Source of the DNA: Triticum aestivum
Lineage: Eukaryota > Streptophyta > Magnoliopsida > Poales > Poaceae
Reading direction: 5' to 3'
Assembly (NCBI RefSeq): GCF_018294505.1
Contig: NC_057810.1
Location: forward strand, 710,247,563 to 710,311,562
Length of the DNA stretch: 64,000 bases
Shown here: one piece after another, positions 46,331 through 56,159 of the stretch
How positions within the stretch are numbered: position 1 is the stretch's first letter
Layout: every line of letters begins with the position of its first letter
Program-made: the position numbers and the translations under genes
Notes under the pieces: generated by a model
The model's database searches: none
The model's input: the letters and a program-made list of their open reading frames with translations, nothing else
Told to the model about the DNA's origin: nothing

Positions 46331-46691
46331 CAAGAACAATAACCGGACAGAAACAATAACTGGGCAAAAAAAACTCACTCCAATGGCGTTTCTCTCCCTT
46401 CTCACTCTCCAGAAATCGCCGCCGCCGGGAGGAGCACCTGCCGAAAAGGAATGGGGAACGGGCGACATGAGTGCCAGGGGAAAATGGATGGTCGCCCCTA
46501 CTCTCCAAAACTGCTGTCAGAGGGAGGAAATGGGACGCCCAGCCCAACTATCGCGACAACGACCCGGCCCGCTACTGTATCAATCTGAAAACATGCCGCA
46601 CGACAGACAACAGCCGCGAGCGAACGCACCAGCGGGACAAAAAAACAAGTTTGTGCGAATCTTAAAGACATACAGGATCCAATGGCTCTAA

Positions 46692-46741
46692 ACTTAGATG
46701 TAAGATAGCTATTTCACATCTATATGTGAAATAGCAAATCC
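46692..46741 (-). repeat. Right terminal inverted repeat of the Mutator-like element
   Basis: Reverse complement resembles 39595-39650, with CACATATAGATGTG at the centre. A second copy lies at about 48487-48536 because of the tandem duplication. Confidence 0.5.
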
Positions 46742-46884
46742 GTAAATAACAATGAGAAGCAGTGCATCCAATCAATCTAATCTGATGAAAGAAGAGCCAG
46801 GGATCCAAGTCGACAGCGCGGCAGAGCCTGGAACCCTCCGCCGCAAGCCCGCCGCCGCTCCCCCCCTCCGCGGCCGTCGCGGCC

Positions 46885-46952
46885 ATGCCGGCACTCGACC
46901 GCCTCCTCCTCGCCAGCTCCGACCTCGCCAGCCCTATCTCCCAAGTCAATTC
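46885..46952 (+). pseudogene. Possible interrupted first exon of an unknown gene
   Basis: After a GC-rich leader-like stretch an ATG at 46885 opens MPALDRLLLASSDLASPISQ and then meets the BARE/Angela-type LTR at 46953. Codon use is strongly GC-biased at third positions, as in grass first exons. It is repeated at 48680-48747. It may be a gene 5' end broken by the LTR insertion. I do not recognise the protein. Confidence 0.25.
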
Positions 46953-48160
46953 TGAAGGAAATATGCCCTAGAGGGAATAATAAAGTTGTTATTTTATATT
47001 TTCTTATTCACGATAAAGGTTTATTATTCATTCTAGAACGAAAGTGCCTTTTTGCTCCCGAGCTTATTTGAGCTCGGTGAACAGTAAAATCGAAAAAAAA
47101 CAAAAAAAAATCAAAAAATTCCAAAAAAATTCTCAGAGAAACATTGACAAAAGTTCTAAGTGCTTGCAAAAATTCATCATGAAATCACATTCCTGTAAGG
47201 CGTGGCAAAGAAAACAAATTCAGCCTCCAAAATGCTTTTGAAAGTAGCATTTTCAGAGTATCGATTTTGTTTTTTTGCCACGCCTTCTAGAAATGTGATT
47301 TCATGACGAATTTTTGCAAGCACTTAAAACTTTTGTCAATGTTTCTACCAAAAAAATTGGAATTTTTTGAATTTTTTTTATTTTTTTTCGATTTTACTGT
47401 TCACCCGAGCTCATATGAGCTCGGGTGCAGAAACTTCATGTCCATTCTAGAATTGTATTGATCGGAAAATTAAATACATGTGTGAATACATAAACAAATT
47501 CCGTGTCCCAAGTAAGCCTCTACTAGACTAGCCCGTTGATCAAAGATGGTTAATGTTTCCTAACCATAGACATGTATTTGTCATTTGATAATGGGACCAC
47601 ATCTTGAGGAGAATGATGTGATGGACAAGACCCATCCCTTAGCTTAGCATATTGATCATTCAGTTTATTGCTATTGCTTTCTTGATGACAAATACATATT
47701 CCTTCGACTATGTGATTAAGCAACTTCCGAATACCGGAGGAATACCTTGTGTGCTATCAAATGTCACAACATAACTGGATGATCATAAAGATGCTCTACA
47801 GGTATCTCCGAAGGTGTTTGTTGAGTTGGCATAGATCGAGATTAGGGTTTGTCACTCGGAGTATCGGAGAGGTATCTCTGGAACCCTCTCGATAATACAT
47901 ATTATAAAAAGCCTTGCAAGCAAAGTGACTAAAGAGTTAGTTGCAAGATGATGTATTAAGGAACGAGTAAAGATACTTGCCGGTAACGAGATTGAACTAG
48001 GTATGAAGATCCCGACAATCGAATCTCGAGCAAGTAACATATAGATGGACAAAGGGAATTACGTATATTGTCATAAGGTTTGACCGATAAAGATCTTCGT
48101 AAAATATGTAGTAGCCAATATGGTCATCAAGGTTCCACTATTGGTTATACACCGGAGAGG
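46953..48160 (+). repeat. BARE/Angela/WIS-type Copia LTR fragment, copy 1
   Basis: Starts TGAAGGAAATATGCCCTAGAG, the well-known start of this Triticeae LTR family, and follows it (for example TAGTCTCTACTAG-like and GGAACGAGTAAAGA motifs) up to TTGGTTATACACCGG at about 48155. A MITE interrupts it at 47039-47442. The remainder of the LTR is missing. Confidence 0.8.
47039..47442. mobile_element. Fold-back Mutator-type MITE inside the LTR fragment, copy 1
   Basis: 404 bp; long inverted arms, for example GCAAAAATTCATCATGAAAT against its inverse near 47300-47325, and AAGGCGTGGCAAA against TTTGCCACGCCTT. It is flanked by the 10-bp repeat CATTCTAGAA (47029-47038 and 47443-47452). The uninterrupted LTR sequence across the site confirms the insertion. 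It is similar in design to 45705-46117. Confidence 0.88.
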
Positions 48161-48164
48161 TCAA

Positions 48165-48254
48165 ACACGAATGCCTCCCATGGGTCTCGGTTCGTGCAGA
48201 ACCAGGACTAATGGGTTGGTCAGGCCCGAACCAGAGCCCTGTTTTCTACTAGTG
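48165..48254 (-). mobile_element. CACTA transposon end fragment, copy 1
   Basis: On the minus strand it begins CACTAGTAGAAAACAGGGCT at 48254 and continues with GGTTCGGGCC and AACCGAGACC-type motifs. These are typical of the end and subterminal repeats of Triticeae CACTA elements. Only about 90 bp is present and no opposite end is found. Confidence 0.6.
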
Positions 48255-48747
48255 CTTGTTCTAGCATAACATAACTAGAGGTGTTTTATTGATGGTCAAT
48301 ATTCATGGTAATAAAAACTATGTTCATGTGACCAAGAGGTTGTGTTGATCTTCGGTAAAAAACAGGGCACTAGCGGGACAAAAAAACATGCCGCACGACA
48401 GACAACAGCCGCGAGCGAACGTACCAGCGGGACAAAAAAACAAGTTTGCGCGAATCTTAAAGACATACAGGATCCAATGGCTCTAAACTTAGATGTGAGA
48501 TAGCTATTTCACATCTATATGTGAAATAGCAAATCCGTAAATAACAATGAGAAGCAGTGCATCCAATCAATCTAATCTGATGAAAGAAGAGCCAGGGATC
48601 CAAGTCGACAGCGCGGCAGAGCCTGGAACCCTCCGCCGCAAGCCCGCCGCCGCTCCCCCCCTCCGCGGCCGTCGCGGCCATGCCGGCACTCGACCACCTC
48701 CTCCTCGCCAGCTCCGACCTCGCCGGCCCTATCTCCCAAGTCAATTC

Positions 48748-49965
48748 TGAAGGAAATATGCCCTAGAGGGAATAATAAAGTTGTTATTTTATATTTTCTT
48801 ATTCACGATAAAGGTTTATTATTCATTCTAGAACGAAAGTGCCTTTTTGCTCCTGAGCTCATTTGAGCTCGGTGAACAGTAAAATCGAAAAAAAACAAAA
48901 AAAATCAAAAAATTCCAAAAAAATTCCAAAAAAATTCTCAGAGAAACATTGACAAAAGTTCTAAGTGCTTGCAAAAATTCATCATGAAATCACATTCCTG
49001 TAAGGCGTGGCAAAGAAAACAAATTCAGCCTCCAAAATGCTTTTGAAAGTAGCATTTTCAGAGTATCGATTTTGTTTTTTCGCCACGCCTTCTAGAAATG
49101 TGATTTCATGACGAATTTTTGCAAGCACTTAAAACTTTTGTCAATGTTTCTACCAAAAAAATTGGAATTTTTTGAATTTTTTTTATTTTTTTTCGATTTT
49201 ACTGTTCACCCGAGCTCATATGAGCTCGGGTGCAGAAACTTCATGTCCATTCTAGAATTGTATTGATCGGAAAATTAAATACATGTGTGAATACATAAAC
49301 AAATTCCGTGTCCCAAGTAAGCCTCTACTAGACTAGCCCGTTGATCAAAGATGGTTAAAGCTTCCTAACCATAGACATGTATTTGTCATTTGATAATGGG
49401 ACCACATCTTGAGGAGAATGATGTGATGGACAAGACCCATCCCTTAGCTTAGCATATTGATCATTCAGTTTATTGCTATTGCTTTCTTGATGACAAATAC
49501 ATATTCCTTCGACTATGTGATTAAGCAACTTCCGAATACCGGAGGAATACCTTGTGTGCTATCAAATGTCACAACATAACTGGATGATCATAAAGATGCT
49601 CTACAGGTATCTCCGAAGGTGTTTGTTGAGTTGGCATAGATCGAGATTAGGGTTTGTCACTCGGAGTATCGGAGAGGTATCTCTGGAACCCTCTCGATAA
49701 TACATATTATAAAAAGCCTTGCAAGCAAAGTGACTAAAGAGTTAGTTGCAAGATGATGTATTAAGGAACGAGTAAAGATACTTGCCGGTAACGAGATTGA
49801 ACTAGGTATGAAGATCCCGACAATCGAATCTCGAGCAAGTAACATATAGATGGACAAAGGGAATTACGTATATTGTCATAAGGTTTGACCGATAAAGATC
49901 TTCGTAAAATATGTAGTAGCCAATATGGTCATCAAGGTTCCACTATTGGTTATACACCGGAGAGG
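48748..49965 (+). repeat. BARE/Angela/WIS-type Copia LTR fragment, copy 2
   Basis: Duplicate of 46953-48160 within the tandem duplication, with the MITE at 48834-49247. Confidence 0.8.
48834..49247. mobile_element. Fold-back Mutator-type MITE inside the LTR fragment, copy 2
   Basis: 414 bp; same element as 47039-47442, with about 10 extra bases from an ATTCCAAAAAA repeat. Flanked by CATTCTAGAA (48824-48833 and 49248-49257). Confidence 0.88.
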
Positions 49966-49969
49966 TCAA

Positions 49970-50059
49970 ACACGAATGCCTCCCATGGGTCTCGGTTCGT
50001 GCAGAACCAGGACTAATGGGTTGGTCAGGCCCGAACCAGAGCCCTGTTTTCTACTAGTG
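49970..50059 (-). mobile_element. CACTA transposon end fragment, copy 2
   Basis: Duplicate of 48165-48254 within the tandem duplication. Confidence 0.6.
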
Positions 50060-50167
50060 CTTGTTCTAGCATAACATAACTAGAGGTGTTTTATTGATGG
50101 TCAATATTCATGGTAATAAAAACTATGTTCATGTGACCAAGAGGTTGTGTTGATCTTCGGTAAAAAA

Positions 50168-50573
50168 ATGGGCTCCAGAATAACAATTGGGCTATGTTCC
50201 TCTACATCTAAATGTAAGGCGCTAACATCACCACCACAACGCCGCCGTTGGCCATCGTAACCTTATTCTTAAAGAGACCTAACTACATCGCCATAACACA
50301 GATCCAGGATTCCTGCCCCCTTCTTCGTCGGAGCTGCTAACGAAGGAGGAAGAGACCATGGCCTCACCGGGTATGTCTTTAACAGTTGAAAACAAATAAT
50401 AGAGACTTGCACTGATTCACACCTATAGATAAGTATAGATTGCTTTATTCAGCTGTTCTCCTACATATATATGGCTCACACACCATCCATGTGTCGTGTA
50501 TGACCCCAACATGATTTACCATGAACAGTTTATCTCGTCGGCAAGCATGTACACCAACCGACCTCTCAGGCTC
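50168..50573. other. Spacer before kiwellin-like copy 3, with an exon-like scrap
   Basis: Mostly unidentified. GAGACCATGGCCTCACCGG followed by GTATGTCT (about 50353-50378) looks like a short first exon with a splice donor, but nothing recognisable follows. The right part is the 3' flank of kiwellin-like copy 3. Confidence 0.35.
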
Positions 50574-50993
50574 TCACCAGGTCAATATGACGGGTGCCAA
50601 GCCAGCATTGGTGTCGAGCCCAAGGCGTCCCCACACGCCGGCCGGCGCTCCCACCTGGTCGTCGCGGCAGTCATGGCACTCATCCACGACCTCGGCCATC
50701 GTGCTGCGCCCGGTCTCCGTGCTCGTGATGCGGAACAAGATGCCGCACAGGCCACCGCTCGTGTAGAGCTTGGTAGACACCGTCATCACAAATTCCATGT
50801 CGTCGTGGTATGTGCCGCTGCATGACGCCGGCCCGCGCTCCTCTCCTTTGTCGAACCCGCTCACCGTCATCACCCCTGAAGCCTGGACGATGATGAGAGA
50901 CGACGTCGCTGAATCAGCATGGTGCCGGGCGACGGTGCACGCCACCTGCAAAAAAACAAATAATGTTGCCGCCACCTTGGCCGTGTTCGCCAT
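50574..50993 (-). CDS. Kiwellin/ripening-related small secreted protein, copy 3 (diverged)
   Basis: 139 residues from ATG at 50993, the position homologous to the starts of copies 1 and 2; a frame extension to 51014 would need a GTG start and overlaps the promoter. Signal peptide about 1-22 (VAATLFVFLQVACTVA). The mature part keeps the family pattern (VMTVSGFDKGEERGP, CSGTYHDDMEFVMTVST, LCGILFRI, VVDEC) but differs in detail. There is an extra segment of about 10 residues after the signal peptide. The last two cysteines are C-X2-C (106, 109) instead of C-X5-C. The protein stops at ILTW, losing the S-D-V end. Likely secreted and folded like its relatives; a changed binding surface is inference. 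No inactivating mutation is seen inside the domain. Confidence 0.78.
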   Translation of the reverse strand: MANTAKVAATLFVFLQVACTVARHHADSATSSLIIVQASGVMTVSGFDKGEERGPASCSGTYHDDMEFVMTVSTKLYTSGGLCGILFRITSTETGRSTMAEVVDECHDCRDDQVGAPAGVWGRLGLDTNAGLAPVILTW

Positions 50994-51019
50994 GGTAATT
51001 GAGCGACCTCCCACTTGCG

Positions 51020-51026
51020 TTTATAA
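51020..51026 (-). promoter_or_regulatory. TATA box of kiwellin-like copy 3
   Basis: The minus strand reads GGTTATAAACGCAAG, with TTATAAA 27 bases before the ATG at 50993. It is the same core as in copy 1. Confidence 0.6.
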
Positions 51027-51059
51027 CCTAGCTAGCTTGCCCTGTGTGCTAGCTTTCTC

Positions 51060-51577
51060 TCAATGATGAGTTATTTATGCTCGTGCTGCAGTGGACACAA
51101 GACCGCTGAGCTAAGGGAACTGGACACCCGTGGCATAGGGAACTGGTGTGGATTTTCAATCCATGTGAAAAGGACAAGATTAAATTAATCGCCTCCCTCT
51201 CCAAGGTGTGATATACCACTCACAAATACAAAAAATAAAGTAGACACTCCATGTGTCGTCGCAGAGTCTGAATTTTATATCTTACTCTATATCTTATATC
51301 TTATATCTTATACTACTCCGTATGAAAATAAAACAAGTTTTTTTGTCTAAATCTAGACAAAAAACAACTTATATTTTAATATACAGGTACTAATTGGAGG
51401 CACTCCACGTTACCTCACAAACTAGCTAGTATAAAATAACCATTAGAACTTAATTGTGTATCTAGGATTAAACGATATATGAAAACTCTACCGGCTCATA
51501 TTCACTAGCCCGTACGTTTCGAAGGCCCAAGTGCCCAACAGGTTCACACTAAGAAAGGAACGTCCAGGTTGTAAAAA
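51060..51577. other. Intergenic region with a small satellite and a possible Stowaway relic
   Basis: 51273-51310 has about four units of ATATCTTAT. 51313-51396 (CTCCGTATG to ATATACAGGTAC) has the palindrome GTCTAAATCTAGAC and an end like CTCCGT, which is suggestive of a worn Stowaway MITE. A related piece recurs at about 52868-52902. Confidence 0.35.
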
Positions 51578-52032
51578 GAGAAGAAGGAAATGTCCAAAGT
51601 TTGTTAGGAAATCACCTAACAAACTATAACAGACTCTGAACAAAAAACTGTAACAAACTATGGGTTTTCTAGGATGGAGACCCGCCATCTTTTCTTTTGC
51701 AATTTGTATGAAACGGTGTAACTTTGTTCGATGAGCAATAAACACGGAGAGGATTTCTCGTTCAAAAAAAGAGAGAAGAAGGAAATGTCCAAATTTTGTT
51801 CAGAAATCACCTAACAAACTATAATAGAATCTCTCAAAAAAAATATAACAAACTATAGTTTTCCTACGATGCAGACCCACCATCTTTTCTGTTACAATTT
51901 GTATTAAACAATGTAACTTTGTTGGATGAGCAATATACACAGAGAGGCTTTCCCGTTCAAAATAAAGGAGAAGAAGGAAATGTCCAAAGTTTGTTAGGAA
52001 ATCACCTAACAAACTATAGTTTTCCTTTGAGG
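51578..52032. repeat. 195-bp tandem repeat, 2.3 copies
   Basis: GAGAAGAAGGAAATGTCC starts at 51578, 51773 and 51968, a constant period of 195. Units share ATCACCTAACAAACTATA and CCATCTTTTCT-TT-CAATTTGTAT. The third unit is cut after about 65 bases. Confidence 0.88.
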
Positions 52033-52950
52033 TAATTTCACCGAGAGTCATAGAACTTGCATCGTATGTTCAGTTCGGTGTTAGAACTATAAAAATATAC
52101 GCTTTTGTGGTCACCTTGCAGGTCTCAATAAGCATGCAGATACGGCCATAGTACGCGTATGCAGAAAAATACGACAGAACTGTACATATACGCAAAAATT
52201 AACAAAACAAAACACAAGTCCGCCAGCACTCAAACTTACGATAGACTGTTTAACTCCAGACAGTCTAGCCACTACAACACTCAGAATGGGATGTCTATTA
52301 TGGATAAGGAATTTATATCTACTCAAAGAGAACACATGTGGAGCTTAAATGGGCTGCAGGTACTGCAGTCCATTTTGCGCTCACAACTTTTTAAAGATAT
52401 TTATTGGATTCTTAAAAAAAAGTAATACAGTTTATTTTGCATGGTGTAACTAAGTAATAGAGTTATGTTCAAAATATTGGTGTGTTAAAAATGTCATACA
52501 TACACTCGATGGTTAGTACATAAATTTTCTTAAATATTAGCGATATTACCTCTTTTTCTTTCTGGTAACATATTAGCGAAGTTATCCATGCACGCATGCA
52601 TGCATGCAACAAATATAGCAATATGTGTATTAGATCAAAGTCACCGACAAGCATTGTCCTGTTTGCTAAAAATCTGTGTATAATATTTTAGTATGTGGGC
52701 GTACCCCTAGGTACGTGAACTACCTTTTCTCACCCAGAAATCGGCACGAATCAGGTGTTTTGCACTAAGATGTACGTTGTGCATAGTTAGATGGAACTTG
52801 GATCTGAAGGCTGCACGAGCGGCGGAATACGACGCGTGATCGGTCGGCTGATGGTAGTCATTTCAGAAAAACAACTTATATTTTGATACAGAGGTACTAA
52901 TTGCCGAAACTATACGAGCCTCCGCGTTAACCCTCAGAAACTAACTTTTA
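52033..52950. other. Intergenic sequence left of the Helitron
   Basis: No gene is recognised. 52672-52745 (AATATTTTAGTATGTGGGCG ... CCTAGGTACGTGAACTACC) is repeated at 63051-63122 on the other side of the Helitron. Confidence 0.5.
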
Positions 52951-52968
52951 CTAGTAGAATGCACGGGC
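52951..52968 (-). repeat. Helitron 3' terminus
   Basis: The minus strand ends GCCCGTGCATTCTACTAG at 52951, followed by T. CTAG is one of the CTRR ends used by Helitrons. The left arm of the usual GC-rich hairpin is missing or degenerate. Confidence 0.65.
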
Positions 52969-53133
52969 TTCTGAAATAGTCACAGATAGAGACAATATAT
53001 CACGGTCATAATTGCATAATAATTAAAGTCCACTTAACTTGTAATGTGAAGTGATAACAAAATAGCACATTAACAATGTATACATATAAAGTGATGATCC
53101 AACTAAATCCTCTCACATATTTAAGAGCGGACT

Positions 53134-55830
53134 TCAGCCTGTAAGGATTTTCTTATAGACAATGTTCTTCATCGAGGTCTGTAAGGACAAGGCAGGTCTT
53201 TTCCACTTCTTAGATTTACCGCTTTGCTTCTTGGCATTCTCCTTCTCCTTCTCCTTCTCAATGAGGATCTTTATATTTCTCTTTGCGGTGGCTCAAGACA
53301 ATGCGACATAGAGTTGACCATGAGAGAACACCGGATTAGGTAGGTACACGCCAACAATTGGAATCGTCTGGCCTTGAGCCTTGTTAATCGTCATAGCAAA
53401 GCTAAGCCTTACAGGAAATTGCTTCCTCTTGAACTTGAATGGAAACATGTCGTTGTCAGACGGGCATAGGGGTATTCGAGGAAGGAATATCCTCCTACCT
53501 GCGTGTTGTCCGATCACGATTTCTGCGTCGATGGCGTTCCTCTCGAAACCTCGCACCACAAGCCTCGTCCCGTTACACAGACCATTAGCCGGATCAATGT
53601 TCCTCAGAAGTATGTCAGGGCAGTTGAACTTCAGTTTGAGTGCATGAGGAGGCAGACCGTTGGTAGTCAATCCATTTAGGAACTCGGGAGCGTAGTAGCC
53701 ATACGGGTCGTCTTCTGCACTGTCAAAGCTATGGTAGATTACTTCTTCTCCTTGAAAATGCTCTACCATGCATATGTTTATCTTGTCGACGTTGTCGTTC
53801 GTGGTGGAGAGGATTGCGCGTGAAGTCATGTAATTCGGATCGGACATGTTGTCATCTAGTCTCGGAAACACATGGTCAATCAGCTTCTCTAGGTCGTCAC
53901 CCTCGCCTGTAGACGGCACACAAATATCTTCAGGGAGTCGTATGTTTCCTTGATCATCAACTTCCTCGGTGCCATTGCCTACCCTTAGCAAGTAATCCGC
54001 AAACCAGGTGTCATTATGAGCTCTCATGTTGGTGACGAGCCTTAGATGGTGCGTACCCTTCCAGAGGTGTGAACTTCAGAGGGTTGCATTGATTATCTGA
54101 CCCCGAGACCCCCTCCTGACGACCGGAAGCACCTGTCTGAAGTCCCCGCCAAACACAACAGTTTTTCCTCCAAAGGGTCGGTCCCGTCTTCCCATGATGT
54201 CGCGCATGTTGTTGTCCAGTGCCTTGACCGCCTGTCGCTTAGTCATGGTGGCCTCGTCCCATAGTATCAATGAGGCCATCCTAAATAGCTTGGCGGTACC
54301 ACTCTGCTTCGTGAAGGTGCATGAGGCACCATCGTTGCAGCTCAATGGGATCTTGAACCTCGAGTGGGCAGTCCTGCCTCCAGGCATGATAGAAGCGGCG
54401 ACGCCTGACGTCGCGGTAGCGATAGCGATGTTTCCCTCGCTTCGAACCTTGGCGAGCAGCACCCTGTATAGGAAGGTCTTCCCTGTACCTCCCGGGCCAT
54501 CAACAAAGAACACACCCCCATCACCGCGTTCAACGGAAGCTAGTATCTCGTCGTATGCAACCCTCTGCTCGGGGTTTATCGACGAAGCCAATTTAGTGTC
54601 TTTGATGTCAAAATCGATGTTAGATTCCTCAATCACTTCTCTGGCCTCGCCCTCGGTTGGGTCGAATGCATCATCAATGCATGGAAGAGCGAAATCAGCT
54701 ATGTCTTTGCCCATGGACTGCAACATACCCCTAATGTCAAGCAACACCATCTGTTCAACTTCAATCGGGCACATGTGTGATCGCCGATAGTCATCAGACA
54801 TAGGCTCGAAGTGCCTATCCCATAAACCACGCACGTGGCCTGGCTCACAGTGCACCAAAATTGTTAAAAAGATCCTCCTGAGCGAACATGGCATCGCCCA
54901 CTGCTCTGCCTCGGTAAGACAGTCGTCGAGCGTGTTATCTGCCTCGATGAGTCCCAACCTTTCGGCAGCCTCTCTAAAGCTCCCACATAGCCTACCGTCC
55001 ACGGTGAGCAGGTCCTCATAGGATGTCTTGCCAGCAACATGGTTTAGCAGCACACGCAGCCAGTATCGCTCCCCCTCGGCAGGATTGGCAGACACAATTC
55101 GACCTATCTGATAACGCTCCACCCGCTCTTTCCAATACTTCTTACCCTTTTGCCATGTGAACCTTCCAGGAAAATACTTGTACAATATATTCCTAGCCCA
55201 CGGGTGGTTTTGGTTAGCTTTGAAATACTCTGTCAACATGGATTTGGAAGCATTCTCAGAGGCGACTACGTCGGTCAAGTGAGCTTGCTCATTGAATGCC
55301 ACCCTGTGCATATTCGGGAGATGAAGAGGCAACTGTAGGACAGGCGGGTCATTGGCACACAAGGGGAAGCCAAATATCCTCCACATCGCTTCTGGAGGAG
55401 TAACCCACCTCGCGTCTACGTATCTTTTGATCTCATCAATGTTACCATCGGCGTCAGGCTGGTCGATGCTAAAAGAAGCCCTACCATGGCCCTTGTATAT
55501 GTACTTGTAAAGGTATTTGACGGCCTTTATGCTGGAGCAAACCTCAACGTTGATGTGGCAATTGAACATCCGCAGAAGGTAAGGGTTATACGGCACAACC
55601 CATCTGTTGTCCAACATTTTACCCCGGACCTTAGCCTGCTGACCATTATCTCGATGATGATAAACTGGGTATGAGTCCTTGCCCTGTGCCGTGTTTTCAT
55701 TGAACGGCTGCGGGTATCTGCACTTGCACTCGTTCTGTTGCATGCACACATTTTTGGGGTTGAGAAAATATTGAGAAAACACTACTTTTCTTTTTGTATT
55801 ACTTAAATTAGAACAATCAATTTCTTCCAT
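53134..55830 (-). pseudogene. Helitron Rep-helicase (RepHel), N-terminally truncated with two stop codons
   Basis: Helitrons move with one protein joining a Rep nuclease and a PIF1-type DNA helicase. Here the open frame starts at 55830 after the H-U-H nuclease motif should have passed. It still shows CMQQNECKCRYPQPF and the Rep tyrosine motif KYLYKYIYKG. The helicase follows: Walker A GPGGTGKTFLY (about 54493-54461), LILWDEATM, GGDFRQVLPVV, then after a TGA at 54076 the C-terminal motifs (LLRNIDPANGLCNGTRL, MTINKAQGQTI, HGQLYVALS). A second TGA at 53293 replaces the Arg of the usual S-R-A. Both stops are single in-frame TGAs that a C-to-T change at CGA would explain. The tail ends at 53134. 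The gene cannot give active RepHel. Confidence 0.88.
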
Positions 55831-56159
55831 GTCCCGAAACTTCTCATAGAGCCTCTCCGTTTAACTCGGAAATTTTGGGTTAGGGTAAAATCATGGGTTT
55901 TCACCCAAAAAAACAAGACCAATAAGAAAGAAAACCTAGGAATTCAAGCCTATCAGACAATCATGCACTTCCAATGGCATGTCGACAATCAGACATACCA
56001 AAACCTTTAGTCCTCAATTTTTCCCCACTACAAATTAACCGTGGAACACCTGTGTGTGTGTGTGTTTGTGTGTGTGTGAACTAACAAACATAACCTTTAT
56101 ATGAATAAAATCCCCCTGCACGAGCCTCCTCTGCCATGGCCCCACTCGTATCTGGTGGT
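55831..56159. other. Helitron interior without recognised gene
   Basis: The Rep N-terminus expected here is absent. A GT microsatellite lies at about 56051-56077. Confidence 0.5.

Larger units (their letters stand above)
39595..46741. mobile_element. Probable Mutator-like element (7.1 kb)
   Basis: The ends form imperfect inverted repeats of about 50 bp. The left end reads inward as GTCACATCTAGATGTGAG... CACATCTAAG. The right end on the minus strand reads TTTCACATATAGATGTGAAA... TACATCTAAG. The flanks ATAAATAAT (39586-39594) and GTAAATAAC (46742-46750) match at 7 of 9 positions, which fits the 9-bp TSD of Mutator-type elements. No transposase domain is recognised. The interior holds a small ORF (40098-40316), the hairpin minisatellite (41350-43760), AT-rich filler and a fold-back MITE. 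Its right 150 bp is included in the 1.8-kb tandem duplication. Confidence 0.45.
46588..48362. repeat. 1.8-kb tandem duplication, copy 1
   Basis: Aligns with 48383-50167 at a constant offset of 1,795 bases, rising to 1,805 after a small indel in an A-rich stretch near 47115. Only a handful of substitutions are visible (for example GTTAATGTTTCC against GTTAAAGCTTCC). The unit contains the right end of the Mutator-like element, a coding-like fragment, a BARE/Angela-type LTR piece with a MITE, and a CACTA end. Confidence 0.92.
48383..50167. repeat. 1.8-kb tandem duplication, copy 2
   Basis: See copy 1. The junction (48363-48385, ACAGGGCACTAGCGGGAC...) resembles the CACCAGCGGGACAAAAAAACA motif found inside the unit at about 46629, so short homology may have driven the duplication. 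Confidence 0.92.

Noticed and set aside
46662..46949. 95-codon minus-strand ORF, repeated at 48457-48744
   Set aside because: It runs across the Mutator-like element end and the GC-rich leader, with no recognisable domain. Its repetition is due to the tandem duplication.
51001..51014. N-terminal extension of kiwellin-like copy 3
   Set aside because: It needs a GTG start, overlaps the promoter block and is absent from copies 1 and 2. The ATG at 50993 aligns with both.
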